A stretch of 64,000 bases of DNA from assembly GCF_965138225.1 (NCBI RefSeq), contig NZ_CBCSAX010000004.1. The stretch is one strand, 5' to 3'. Under the pieces are notes generated by a model, which saw nothing but the letters and a program-made list of their open reading frames with translations, was not told where the DNA came from and made no database searches. Position 1 is the first letter of the stretch; each line of letters begins with the position of its first letter. A program made the translations under genes and the position numbers. This document shows positions 36,135 to 45,587 of the stretch, piece after piece. The stretch comes from Helicobacter_D ganmani. Lineage in GTDB: Bacteria; Campylobacterota; Campylobacteria; Campylobacterales; Helicobacteraceae.

Positions 36135-37194
36135 AAATTCTCATCACAGCAAATGATATTACAATCGGTGGTGGCGTGGAAAGAGTGGTTTGCAACCTTG
36201 CAAATGCCTTTGATGAAAGTGGGTTTGAAGTAGAGATTCTAAGTTTTTATAAAAACAACGAAAAATGCCCTTACTTTTTAAATCCAAATGTCCAATAACA
36301 TTCTTTCCCAATACCCTTGATATTCACACCAAACAGCCCCTAAAGAGGCTTTTTAATAAAACAACTTATCGGCTTTTTATCGCTTACAAAATGAAACAAA
36401 TGTTTAAAGATAAAGATATTATCCTCTATAATTGCTACTTTTTCCCCTATTTTAAGAACAAAAATACGCAGTATTTTAAGATTCATCATCAAGTCTTTAA
36501 AAGAAGTTGGACATACAAAAACAAGCTTTTTGATTCTAACATTATTTTAACAAGCAAACAACTCGCCCTATGGCAAAGCAAAATAAAAAATGTCCAAATC
36601 ATACCAAACTTCCTAACGCAAATCCCTGATACAAACACTAATTTATCTCAAAAAGTCATTTTATCCATAGGCAGAATGAGCAAAGGCGATGAAAAACGAT
36701 TCACAAGTTTAATTGAAATTTGGCGACTACTTCAATAGGACAAAAGCCTTCAAGAATGGAAATTTCACATTGTAGGTGAGGGAGAAGGAAAAGGATCAAT
36801 ACAAGAAAAATTAAGGCATTCAACCTCCAAGATTCCGTAATCCTCAAACCTTTCACAAAAGAAATAGAAAAGGAATATCTAAACGCAAGTATTTACGCAA
36901 TGACAAGCAAATACGAGGGATTTTGGTATGGTGCTTTTGGAGGCTAGCTCTTATGGAATGCCTTGTGTGTCCTTTGATATTCTAACAGGTCCAAGCGACA
37001 TCATAGAAGATGGCAAAAGTGGCTTTTTGGTTGCAGATAACGATTTGTCAGCCTATGCGCTCAAGTTGAAACTTTTAATTTACGATGAAACCTTGCGTCA
37101 AACCTTTGGTAAAAGAGCAAAAGAAATCACAAAAGAAAAATTTTCTAAAGAAAAAATAATGCGGCAATGGAATACCCTCTTTAACTCCAAATAA
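36131..37194 (+). pseudogene. Family 4 glycosyltransferase broken by several frameshifts
   Basis: Fragments in order and in changing frames cover a whole GT4 enzyme. There is an N-terminal MKILITANDITIGGGVERVV (frame from 36131, stop 36298) and a middle part to 36738 with VILSIGRMSKGDEKRFTSLI. WKFHIVGEGEGKGSIQEKL follows, and from about 36840 the C-terminal part runs IYAMTSKYEGF then MVLLEASSYGMPCVSFDI and GPSDIIEDGKSGFLV to 37194. One break is an extra T in TTTT at about 36921-36924 (GGATTTTGG). At least three shifts and one stop codon are needed, so it is a pseudogene unless several homopolymer errors occurred. No long G tract is present. In working form it would be a retaining hexosyltransferase. 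Confidence 0.75.
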
Positions 37195-37222
37195 TACTTT
37201 GCGCCCCTAAACGAAATATCAT

Positions 37223-37257
37223 ATTATGGATTGCAAAACTTGCATTTGCAATGACGC
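37223..37257. repeat. Copy of the dispersed intergenic repeat
   Basis: ATTATGGATTGC followed by GCAATGACGC, a short form of the repeat at 34357, in the gap between convergent glycosyltransferase genes. Confidence 0.5.
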
Positions 37258-37273
37258 GCAAGGGTGCGAAAGC

Positions 37274-38557
37274 CTACTCCATTCTTGAGCGATGATGATA
37301 TTTCAAAAAGGCTTTTTGCACCTTGTGGATTTTCAAAAGCACACTTAATGCTCCCCGTTTTCTCCTCCTTGCATAGAAAATCATCTCCCCCACAATCAGA
37401 CAAAGCCCAAAAGCCTCATCAGGGATTCCATTTGCACTTTGCAACACCTTCAAATCCTCTTGCGGATTGGCTATCAATGAGCGGATTTTAAAAATACCAA
37501 ATAGGCTTTTATAGTGCTCCAAAGCCTCCGCTCCAAGCCCTGCTTGAATCAAATAATCCTGCGCTTTCTCTTTGCTTGCTAGCAATTCTTGCCCAAATGC
37601 AGGGGTTTTAGCCGCATAATCCCACCAAAGCGCACTGATATTTCTGCCCTTGCTATCCGCATAAGACTTTAGATATTTCCAAGGCTTTTCGCCGAAGTGT
37701 AGAATCTTGGGGCTTTTGAAGCTCTCTGTAAATTCTGCCCTTGTGTAGTTTAAGCGATTGGGATTCTCATCTTTGCAAATACAATAGCAAAAGCAAATCG
37801 TCTGAAAGTTATAGGCAAAAGGGAGTTTCAGCACTTTATCCTGCGGAATCGTAGCATTGAGTAAATCTTGGTCTGCTGCGGTAATATAAGTGCAGCAAGA
37901 GGCTAACTCCTCGCATTTTTTTTCTATTTTCTCTTTTCTGTATTCTTTGGCATTGAGGAGCAAAAATCCGGAATTAAAGTAAGTTTCGTCAAAAAAATGA
38001 AGTTTTTTTTGCCCTTTTTGCACAAATTTAATCTTGCGGTTTTTCGTGCCACAATCCCCCACAGCAGCGACAATCTTATCACTTAAATCTAGCGCAAACA
38101 ACTCCCTAATATCAAACAAGCATAGCATATCCGAATCCAGATAAAGGCATTTTTCAACTTCCCTATTCAAAAAAGCGTCCATTTTTAAACGATAATAAGG
38201 CAAATAATTGCTATGTGCCGCACCACACTTGGGAAATTGCTTAAAATCAAACTCTTGCATAATATGCACTTGGATTGTGCAAGGATAAATTTCAGTCAAG
38301 GACTTTTCAAGCCCCTTTAGCTTCTCCCTTGCTTGCTCACTCACAGAATCGCTTAAAATATGAAAAATATAACCCTCTTGCCTCTTGCTCAAGGATTCCA
38401 CTTTAAGATTCCTAATTGCGCTATTATCCCCCATATTAGAGGATTGGCAAAGTCTTTCAAACCCCTTTGAAGTGTCGGTGTTTTGGACAATACTTGCAAT
38501 CAAAACCGCAGTGTATGGAATATAATTTTCATCAGCACTAAAAACAATATGAAACAT
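37274..38557 (-). CDS. Family 8 glycosyltransferase
   Basis: The 427-residue protein is a GT8 retaining transferase, like LPS glucosyl- and galactosyltransferases. The start IVFSADENYIPYTAVLIASI, metal motif YLDSDMLC (DxD), YFNSGFLLLNAKEY, AADQDLLNA and HFGEKPWKY are all present. The last 100 residues are Lys/Arg- and helix-rich, perhaps for membrane contact. It is the last gene of the minus-strand glycan cluster. No tract is present, so it should be constantly expressed. Donor sugar not known. Confidence 0.85.
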   Translation of the reverse strand: MFHIVFSADENYIPYTAVLIASIVQNTDTSKGFERLCQSSNMGDNSAIRNLKVESLSKRQEGYIFHILSDSVSEQAREKLKGLEKSLTEIYPCTIQVHIMQEFDFKQFPKCGAAHSNYLPYYRLKMDAFLNREVEKCLYLDSDMLCLFDIRELFALDLSDKIVAAVGDCGTKNRKIKFVQKGQKKLHFFDETYFNSGFLLLNAKEYRKEKIEKKCEELASCCTYITAADQDLLNATIPQDKVLKLPFAYNFQTICFCYCICKDENPNRLNYTRAEFTESFKSPKILHFGEKPWKYLKSYADSKGRNISALWWDYAAKTPAFGQELLASKEKAQDYLIQAGLGAEALEHYKSLFGIFKIRSLIANPQEDLKVLQSANGIPDEAFGLCLIVGEMIFYARRRKRGALSVLLKIHKVQKAFLKYHHRSRME

Positions 38558-38568
38558 TCAAAAAACCT

Positions 38569-38979
38569 TTAAAATGGAGATTTAAGCAATCTGCTTTTAA
38601 GAATCTTTACTCTTTTTCTTTTGATTTTAAGCCCTAAACGACAGAAAAAGCCTTTGTTTATGCTCTTTTGCAAATCTAAATAATGAATTTTAGTGTCATC
38701 AGAATCTAAAAACATTAGAATCTGCCCCCCCCCTCTATTAGCATATATTGCCCCTTTATTCCTACACACAAAGGGACCTAGATTGCTATCATTTTCTATC
38801 AAATGTATTCTCTCATCTGTTTGACAAAATTGCTTAACAATTTCTATGCTTTTATCCTCTGACTTATCATCTACAACAATGATTTCTATGTTAGAATAAG
38901 TTTGCTTTATACAGCTCTCCAATGCCCTTGCAATGAATTTTTCAGTATTGAATAGAGGAATAATAATAGAAATTTTCAA
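38569..38979 (-). CDS. Short family 2 glycosyltransferase, probable internal-deletion remnant
   Basis: The 136-residue product has the GT2 start ISIIIPLFNTEKFIARALES, VVDDKSEDKS and the metal motif LDSDD. Right after that it goes into a basic tail typical of the extreme C-terminus of such enzymes; about 100 or more residues of acceptor domain are absent. The C9 tract (38725-38733) encodes RGGGQ and is in frame up to LDSDD, so the tract is not what truncates it. The start is TTG at 38979 with GGAGG upstream, overlapping the cytidylyltransferase stop. It is probably inactive. Confidence 0.6.
   Translation of the reverse strand: MKISIIIPLFNTEKFIARALESCIKQTYSNIEIIVVDDKSEDKSIEIVKQFCQTDERIHLIENDSNLGPFVCRNKGAIYANRGGGQILMFLDSDDTKIHYLDLQKSINKGFFCRLGLKIKRKRVKILKSRLLKSPF
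38725..38733 (-). repeat. C9 (G9 coding) tract in the short GT2 gene
   Basis: Nine C on the plus strand. The current length keeps the frame open through the LDSDD motif. Confidence 0.8.
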
Positions 38980-39734
38980 TATCCTACCTCCAAATCACTC
39001 TTAAAATCAATCTCGCACCAACCGCCATTAATCTCCACCACTTGTGCGCCACCATACGCATTAATCAAGCCTTGCAAAAAGCTTGTCATATACATATTAT
39101 CAAAATCTTTGCCATCATACATCGCATTTCTATCCAAACTATCATAGAATCCTAAAACTTGTGGCAAAAAGTGGTAAGAAAATTTAAAAAGCCCAATATA
39201 TTGCCCCTCTATCTCCTCATAACTCTTAGGCTTTTTGCCAAGCTCTATGACTTTGCCCTCTCTTATTTTTAATGTCTCTGCGTCCAAAAGAGGATTTTCA
39301 AATCGCTTCTCCCACAATGTGCGCCAATTTTTATCCACCACGATACTTAAAGGCTCATCAGATTGCATTAATGAACGCACAATCTCTGCGCTATACACAA
39401 TATCCGCATATGAAATAATCAAATCTTGCTTGTGTGTGATACAAGATTCTATAAACTCCCTTGCACAAAAGAGCGTTTGCACCATATTTGTTTTATTAAA
39501 TTCAAGATTTTGATAAATATTTTTTATGTTAAATTGTGATTCCACATAGTTTTTTAAAACTGCAAATAAATATCCGCCCACCACTGCAATTTCCTTAATC
39601 CCAGCGTCTTTTAAAGCCCCGATTTCATAATCAATGAGCTTTTTGCCGCAATATTCCACCATACACTTTGGATTCTCTTGCGTAAGAGGCATTAGCCTTG
39701 AACCAAATCCCGCCGCTAAAATCATTGCTTTCAT
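38976..39734 (-). CDS. CTP:phosphoglutamine cytidylyltransferase (Cj1416-like)
   Basis: The 252-residue protein is a sugar-nucleotidyltransferase-fold enzyme of the LicC-like group: MKAMILAAGFGSRLMPLTQE with the Lys of ENPKCMVEYCGKKLIDY, SYADIVYS with the metal Asp, and a late WCEIDFKSDLEVGY. In C. jejuni the family member Cj1416 activates L-glutamine phosphate with CTP to give CDP-glutamine in MeOPN synthesis. The neighbours here (Cj1417-like, Cj1418-like) make this role more likely than phosphocholine activation. Its ATG overlaps the stop of the upstream gene frame. The specific substrate is inferred from context. Confidence 0.78.
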   Translation of the reverse strand: MKAMILAAGFGSRLMPLTQENPKCMVEYCGKKLIDYEIGALKDAGIKEIAVVGGYLFAVLKNYVESQFNIKNIYQNLEFNKTNMVQTLFCAREFIESCITHKQDLIISYADIVYSAEIVRSLMQSDEPLSIVVDKNWRTLWEKRFENPLLDAETLKIREGKVIELGKKPKSYEEIEGQYIGLFKFSYHFLPQVLGFYDSLDRNAMYDGKDFDNMYMTSFLQGLINAYGGAQVVEINGGWCEIDFKSDLEVGY

Positions 39735-40844
39735 AACTTTCCTTGTAAAATTTTATCAATTTGCTCTACAATAGCCTCTTCTGAATGCCCTACATTATAA
39801 ATTGCTTCGTTTCTAAATTTCTCTATCCTTTCAAAATCTTGTGCAAAGTCTAATGCCTTAAGCCGCTCTTTTATTTCTGTTAAACTGCGACATATCCCCT
39901 CCCCCCGCACTTATTTGATTAGCATATTCCGTGATCGGATTTTGCATTTTTAATGGGGAGAAAAATAGACTAGGACGCAAAGTGCTGAAAGAATAAGTAA
40001 AAGCCGCCGTGGAAATATCGGTGATAAAAAGCTCACTGAAATTATGAAACGCATTGCCCAATGCCTCATCAAACTTCATGCGCGCCTCTCCCGCCCATTT
40101 AGCTTTGATAAGTTGGTAAAAGGGGTGTTTGTTTTGAAAATTCATCGGGTGAGCGCGAAAAGAAATATTATAATCTGTATTTTCTAGCAAAGATTCTACC
40201 ATCATATTTTCAAATCCGCTCAAAAGATTGTTATTTGCATTACTTCCTGTGCCATAGCGCAGGCTAGGAGCATAGGTAATCGTATTGCTCGGCTTATAAT
40301 CATAGGCAAAAATTGCATTATCTAGCTTAGGATAGCCGCTCTCTAGTAGCTTAACCTTGCTTTTAGGCAATGCCTTCTTAAATTCTTTCATTGCGACTTT
40401 TGATGGCACTAAAATATAATCCACTACCTCACAAGCTCCTGTTTGCTCTATCAAACTATGTGGAAAATAAATGCGCTTGGCTGTGGTGCTTAAAAATGTC
40501 CTATCAATCTTGCCATTCTCATAACCCACTTGATCGGCAGTCAATATCAAATCAATCCCGCTAATATCGGTATTTAAATAATAAGTTTGTCCATTTTCTG
40601 TGATACGCCAAGGAAAGAAGACATTATGATGCCCACTTCTTTCAAACTCATCTTTTAATTCTCGTTCTACTATCGTGATGACATTATATTTTTCCTTTAA
40701 GCGAGTGATTAAGTTGCCATAGTGCTTGCGATAAGTAGGATAATAAGAAATGACTAGGATATTAGGACGCTCTTTGCTCAAATGCGATTCTATGTTGGAT
40801 TTTGCCATTTGGATAAACTGATTTATTTGTGCTTCTACGCTCAT
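39731..40844 (-). CDS. CDP-glycerol glycerophosphotransferase-like protein, frameshifted in a G-rich tract
   Basis: The protein resembles the C-terminal catalytic domain of teichoic-acid-type glycerophosphotransferases: ESGYPKLDNAIF, ITYAPSLRYGTGSN, SFRAHPM and LFITDISTAAFTYSF. As given, it ends 328 residues in, at 39858. The other frame continues with LTEIKERLKALDFAQDF to a TGA at 39731 that overlaps the next ATG. Loss of one G in the G6-A-G4 tract (39896-39906) would join them into 370 residues. It may attach a polyol phosphate or act as another phosphotransferase; no CDP-glycerol synthesis gene is seen nearby. Confidence 0.65.
39896..39906 (-). repeat. Interrupted C4-T-C6 tract
   Basis: A C6 run and a C4 run separated by one T on the plus strand. 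Present length gives an early stop in the glycerophosphotransferase-like gene; one base fewer is ON. Confidence 0.7.
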
Positions 40845-41314
40845 ATCATCTCTCCATTTACCACTTCTTGGATTCTTTTTGTTTTTTCTTGTTTCAACTT
40901 TGGATATTGCAAAATGGATTCTTTAAGCTCTTTTAACGAATAAACACAATGTGTTGAGGATTGGATTAAAGAAAAATATTTATCCTCCGCCGGAAAAGAA
41001 ACGCTAGTGAAACCAAAAAAGCATAAAATGCTAGGATTCTGTGTCCATAGGGCGTATTTTAAAGCAATGTTTGAAATATCACTCACGCATAAATCTATAC
41101 TTTTGGGGGCGACTTTCGCCCAAGTAATAGAATCCTTAAAAATCTCCAAAATAGAATCTTTCACCGCCTTATCTGTCTTAATATTTGGCAGATAAAATAC
41201 CTTTTGCTTCATACTGACTAAAGCTTCTAAGATCAAAACATCAAACCCGCAAGCGACATTCCTATGTAAATCATCACTCGCCTCCCTGCTGCTTGGTGCA
41301 TATAAAATTTTCAT
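40841..41314 (-). CDS. Half-length CDP-glycerol-transferase-like protein
   Basis: This 157-residue protein starts MKILYAPSSREASDDLHRNV and later has IDLCVSDISNIALKYALWTQ. These match, loosely, the YAPS and ITDIS blocks of the catalytic domain in the next gene, so it is probably a short relative. The ATG at 41314 overlaps the upstream stop (ATGA) and has AAGGAG before it; the longer frame to 41350 is unlikely. It lacks the RAHP block and may be non-catalytic or cooperate with the next protein. Weak similarity only. Confidence 0.5.
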   Translation of the reverse strand: MKILYAPSSREASDDLHRNVACGFDVLILEALVSMKQKVFYLPNIKTDKAVKDSILEIFKDSITWAKVAPKSIDLCVSDISNIALKYALWTQNPSILCFFGFTSVSFPAEDKYFSLIQSSTHCVYSLKELKESILQYPKLKQEKTKRIQEVVNGEMI

Positions 41315-41958
41315 TCCTTCTCCTTTCTTATTGTTACAATTTTTAGCCACTCATCAAAGCTTTGATTCTGCCCCTCTTGCGCTTGCATTCCTCCCTCTCG
41401 TTCAATATGCCACATCAGCGCAAAAATAGGCTTATGTTTATGTTTGAAAGCCTCTATGCTCCTATCTTCTGCCCTCACCAAAGGTTCTAAGCAATCCCCT
41501 AAAGCCCTAATACCATAGTTATGAAAAGAATTGACTTCAAATTTCTCACCACTGCTTATATCTACAACTTGATGATTGCCAATATGCCCCTCTAAAAGCT
41601 CCAATTTCGCACCAAAATATTCTGCTATCCTCTGCGCACCACGACAGATTCCAAGCAAAGGCACATTATACTGCAAACAATGCGTGAGTATTTGCGCCTC
41701 ATATTCATCACGCATAGAGGAAAGTGGATTAGGATTTAAAGAGTTTAAATCATTCCCACCACTTAGAATCACGCCACCTAAACTCCCCCCTAGAGATTGC
41801 GCATAAGTGCTAAAAGGCATCGCATAGCTTAAAGGCAGAGGCAAAAAGCCCTGCAAATGCTCCTTAAAAAACTCGCCCCACTCTACGCTTAAAGCCTCAC
41901 GCACCTCGTAATAACTCGTATTTTCTAGCAATCTTTGCGTAATACCAATAAACTTCAT
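41311..41958 (-). CDS. CDP-glutamine (gamma-glutamyl-CDP-amidate) hydrolase, Cj1417-like
   Basis: The 215-residue protein is a class I glutamine-amidotransferase-fold (C26-like) hydrolase. The start FIGITQRLLENTSYYEVREAL, the ILSGGNDL turn, nucleophile Cys105 in GICRGAQR and the catalytic pair His184/Glu186 in MWHIERE are visible. In C. jejuni Cj1417 splits CDP-L-glutamine to cytidine diphosphoramidate and glutamate. It overlaps the glutamine-kinase gene upstream by 4 bases, as expected for consecutive steps. Plain gamma-Glu-X peptidases share the fold, so the specific role rests on gene context. Confidence 0.8.
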   Translation of the reverse strand: MKFIGITQRLLENTSYYEVREALSVEWGEFFKEHLQGFLPLPLSYAMPFSTYAQSLGGSLGGVILSGGNDLNSLNPNPLSSMRDEYEAQILTHCLQYNVPLLGICRGAQRIAEYFGAKLELLEGHIGNHQVVDISSGEKFEVNSFHNYGIRALGDCLEPLVRAEDRSIEAFKHKHKPIFALMWHIEREGGMQAQEGQNQSFDEWLKIVTIRKEKE

Positions 41959-44288
41959 AAGACTACGATTTGCCCACTTTCACAATCTAGCTTAATGCGC
42001 TTTGCGCTTAGAAATTTGCTAAAGTTTTCCTCGCCTACACCAATCGCAGCAGGCAATCCAAGCTCACTTGCGCGAATCGCCATATGCGAGTTTGCCCCAC
42101 CATAGCAAGTAATCAATCCCGCGATATTTTTCGTAAATAAATAATCAAATCCGGGGTCGGCGGATTTAATCAGCACAATTTTGCCCTCTAAATTCGTATC
42201 GCTTAAATCGCTAATAAGCGCACTCACCGACTTTTGCGTGATGAAGTTTGGCACAATCTCCGCGCTTAAAAAGCTCACAACCTGCTCTGCATTGGTAAGT
42301 AGCACAGGAAGCTTCACGCTCAAAGTCAAGGCGTATTCCTCCTTGTGCCTTTTAATTTCCTCTAAAAATCTTTCCTTTGGATTTTTAGAATACAGCGAGG
42401 CATAAAGGTTTAAAATATTTTGAATATCCAAATGCGCCATTTCCTCTTTTGGGATTCCATAATAAACGCCTAGCTCACCAATGAGGCTTAAAGCACGAGA
42501 GAGTAGTTTGGTAAATTCAAACTTCGCATATTCTCTCCCCTCAATCGCTCTTTTCAAAAACTCTAAAAACTCTTTTGCGCTAATCTTTAGCCCGTGTTCG
42601 CTTAAAAGCGTATCAAGAGATTGCAGCTTTTTAGTATTAAGCACAAAATTACTTTCATTTAATGTCAAGCCCTCTTTTGCACCCAAATCAAAGTAAGCTC
42701 TAAAATCCTCATCATAGCGCGGACTTAAGATATTATAAGTGCTAGGGCGCAAATGCCCAAATTTGCTTAAAAACTCCTCTTTTGTTTCCTCTGTAAGCGT
42801 AGCAACACTTGAGGCTAGCTCCTTGCTTACCGTATTGAGAGAATTTAAAAATGCCTGTTTTTCCGCCAAGCTAAAAAATCCAATTTCTACAAGAGAATTA
42901 AGCATAGAAACCGCCACAAACCCAGCCCTTGCAATCCCTGCAAAAGGCAAAGTCCCGTATCTCTTACAAGATTCCAAAAGCCAATAAATCTTATCCAAAG
43001 TCGGCAAGTGCGAATCCTCTAAATCTTTGTAAATTTGCTCTAACTTTGCAATCTTTTTTAAATCCTTGATATACAAGCCTTTTTTAGGATTGATGATAGA
43101 ATTTGTAAGCTCCAAAAGTGCAAATTCTAGCCTTTTAATCTCATTTTCATTAAAGCCTTTTGAAAGCAGACTTTTTAATTTATGAGGGATATTTAAATCA
43201 TAGCAAGAAAAGACAATGTTAAACTCTATCTTATCGTGGAAATGCGGGTTTGCCTCCAAAGTATCCAAATAATAATCCACTAATTTACTTGCGATTTTTT
43301 TATCCAAAGCTTTGGGGATAAAGGAGTTAAAAGAAAGCCGCACATCAATATAAGGAATGCCCAAAAAGCAGTGCATTAGCGGGTGAGAGCGTAAATTAAG
43401 ATAACCATAATTATCCCGTTGATACGCCCAAATATTATCCGTGATGATTTCTTTATAAAGGCTTAGGGCTAATCGCTTAGGCTTCAACCCCAAAATCTCG
43501 GCAGGATTCCAATCAGGCATTACACCAAAAATTGCGCGTTTGCCATAAATATCTGGCGTTTGCTTTTGCAAAGAAACAATGCGCTTTTGTAATCTCTCTA
43601 GCGCGCTAAATGGCAGGGATTCATAGAGATTGAGTTTATCTTTGACTACAAGCGGACGCACTTGCAGACAATACAAATCCCCGCTAGAATCTATCGCAAA
43701 TTCCACATCTAAGAATTTATAGTCAAAAAGAGATTCTAACTCCCTTAGCATTACAATAATAGCTTTTAAAGTGCTATCTTTTGGCAATTCCGCTTCTTTA
43801 TGAGCAAAAAAGCTTAAGCCTTTGGCGCTTCCATCGGTAATCGCACTATTTGAACCGCTTTTATCCCACTCAATGCAATAATAAGGCGCAAGCGTATCTT
43901 TATCCGCACTCATCGCCACACCGCACATCGCGATATGCTCTAGCATTGGCTGAATGAGAATCTCATCATCAAGCTTTGGCATAGACGCCCCAACTTTGCG
44001 CAACGCCTCTAAAATCGCTTGGGATTCCACATTTACATTAGAAAGACTTAAAAATGCTCCTGCATTAGAAGTTTGCGCACTATCTTCACTTTTGGAACTG
44101 CTACGAACGATAAGCTTTTCACACGCATTTTCACCGCTGAAGCATTTTTGAATCTCCTCTAATACCCCCGCCTCATTCGCTTCCAACTCTTTAAGAGAAG
44201 TGAGCATTAAGGGCAAGACTTTTGCACTCTTTAATATGCCCTGCAAAGCTAATAAATTACGCGCTTTGGTTTGAAAAGATAATTGCAT
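41955..44288 (-). CDS. L-glutamine kinase (Cj1418-like, PEP-synthase fold)
   Basis: The 777-residue protein has the PEP-synthase layout: an N-terminal ATP-grasp region (with IVRSSSKSEDSAQTSNAGAF and FAIDSSGDLYCLQVRPLVV), a long central domain, and a C-terminal phosphohistidine domain with His735 in CYGGANSHMAIRASELGLPA. It lacks the C-terminal PEP barrel of true PEP synthase. In C. jejuni Cj1418 (almost the same length) phosphorylates the amide nitrogen of L-glutamine, the source of the P-N bond in MeOPN. A TATAAT box lies at 44322-44327, so it heads the downstream half of the cluster. Confidence 0.85.
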   Translation of the reverse strand: MQLSFQTKARNLLALQGILKSAKVLPLMLTSLKELEANEAGVLEEIQKCFSGENACEKLIVRSSSKSEDSAQTSNAGAFLSLSNVNVESQAILEALRKVGASMPKLDDEILIQPMLEHIAMCGVAMSADKDTLAPYYCIEWDKSGSNSAITDGSAKGLSFFAHKEAELPKDSTLKAIIVMLRELESLFDYKFLDVEFAIDSSGDLYCLQVRPLVVKDKLNLYESLPFSALERLQKRIVSLQKQTPDIYGKRAIFGVMPDWNPAEILGLKPKRLALSLYKEIITDNIWAYQRDNYGYLNLRSHPLMHCFLGIPYIDVRLSFNSFIPKALDKKIASKLVDYYLDTLEANPHFHDKIEFNIVFSCYDLNIPHKLKSLLSKGFNENEIKRLEFALLELTNSIINPKKGLYIKDLKKIAKLEQIYKDLEDSHLPTLDKIYWLLESCKRYGTLPFAGIARAGFVAVSMLNSLVEIGFFSLAEKQAFLNSLNTVSKELASSVATLTEETKEEFLSKFGHLRPSTYNILSPRYDEDFRAYFDLGAKEGLTLNESNFVLNTKKLQSLDTLLSEHGLKISAKEFLEFLKRAIEGREYAKFEFTKLLSRALSLIGELGVYYGIPKEEMAHLDIQNILNLYASLYSKNPKERFLEEIKRHKEEYALTLSVKLPVLLTNAEQVVSFLSAEIVPNFITQKSVSALISDLSDTNLEGKIVLIKSADPGFDYLFTKNIAGLITCYGGANSHMAIRASELGLPAAIGVGEENFSKFLSAKRIKLDCESGQIVVL

Positions 44289-44321
44289 AATAAACCTTAG
44301 ATGCTACAAAATAAAGGTGAT

Positions 44322-44327
44322 ATTATA
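44322..44327 (-). promoter_or_regulatory. -10 box for the glutamine-kinase operon
   Basis: Minus-strand TATAAT 34 bases upstream of the ATG at 44288. It would let the downstream MeOPN genes be transcribed independently of the restriction genes. Confidence 0.5.
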
Positions 44328-44406
44328 GTTTAAACTTACTTCAAGATTCTTTATTTTGCGCTTTTTGCTTATTTAGGTTTATCAACTTAGCCCTTTATGC
44401 AACAAC

Positions 44407-45587
44407 TTAAGCAACAAATTTGTGTTGATAAAATTTAAGGATTCTGCATAGCTGTTTTTTCTCTAATTCGCGCATAAAGGATTCCATAAATTTGTAGTTT
44501 GGTTTTCCTTTGGAATCTATGGGTAAAATCAGCTTTTCTCTTATGATTCTTGAGTCGTTAATCTCACGATTGAAGCTATATTTCTCGCTTAATCTTTTAA
44601 TCAAGGGCAACATAAACAAATAAATATATAAATTGAATTTTTTATTTTCAAGTGCTGTAATATGGTCGCTTCCTATAAATTCATATTGATGAAAAAATGC
44701 ACTTCCTACACTTCCGCTATTGGCAAGACTAATACAATTTTGAAATTTTCTTACCCTTTTATCATTGCTAATAAAATTATCTACCCCATTATTTATGGCA
44801 CTTGAGGAAATATAAGGTATTTTACCCTCTATTTGATGTTTTTTAATTAATCTTTTACCTCGCTTTATTTTGTGAAAAATCTCATAGAAATAAAACTCAC
44901 CCCATTTTATAGATTCTAAAGTTAGCTCATTTTTTGCAATTTCCATTAAGCTACCCTCAATGAAGTTTGCAAATGCGGCAGAGTTTGAAATATTTTTATC
45001 TTGGCTAGAATAGCAATATTTTTTCGCCAAATAAGGAGGTATTACCCCCCCCCCCCGATAGACTCTACGAGTTTGTTTTTATAATAAGCTATGATTTTTT
45101 CTAAATGTTTTTTCTCTAACTCACGCATAAAGGATTCCATAAACTCCCAATGTGGATTGCCATTAGAATCTTTAGGCAGTAAGACTTTTCTATTGCATAA
45201 TCGTGTGCCTGTTAATCCTATTCCATAGCCAAAGCCACAATTTTCAATGCTTTTCTTTAAGGCTTGAGTTAGGAATAGTCCTGTGTATCTGTTAATTTTT
45301 CCATTGCTGAGACAATACATTTTGTTGCCTGTAATGTATTCTATGCCTTGATAGAAAAAATCTGCATTTTCTGCACCTAAACTAATAGTATCTTTTGGAT
45401 TAAGGGTAAAATTTTCATTTTCTACAATATATTCTAAACCATTGTTAAAGGAACTTCTCGTAACATAAGGAGTTTTTCCTTTTCCTAATTTTAAATTATT
45501 TTTATGGTAAGGTTTTGAATTTGTTATTGTAAAAATCTCTCCTATGGCAAACTCTCCCCATTTTACAGATTCTAAACTCTCATTCAT
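44407..45587 (-). CDS. Phase-variable two-half DNA specificity (S) subunit
   Basis: Two homologous halves, each with one target-recognition domain, are split by the tract at 45045-45056. Half 1 (45042-45587) starts MNESLESVKWGEFAIGEIF and ends FMESFMRELEKKHLEKI before GGGG-stop. Half 2 (44407-45030) has LESIKWGEFYFYEIF and FMESFMRELEKKQLCRI. G13 (or G10) would fuse them to 393 residues; the present G12 makes only half 1. The start at 45587 overlaps the methylase stop by 8 bases. Switching would change or shorten the recognised DNA site. One half may work as a dimer, as reported for some S subunits. Confidence 0.78.
45045..45056 (-). repeat. C12 (G12 coding) tract between the two S-subunit halves
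   Basis: Twelve C on the plus strand. With 12 the S protein stops just after the tract; 13 or 10 would give the full two-domain protein. Confidence 0.85.
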
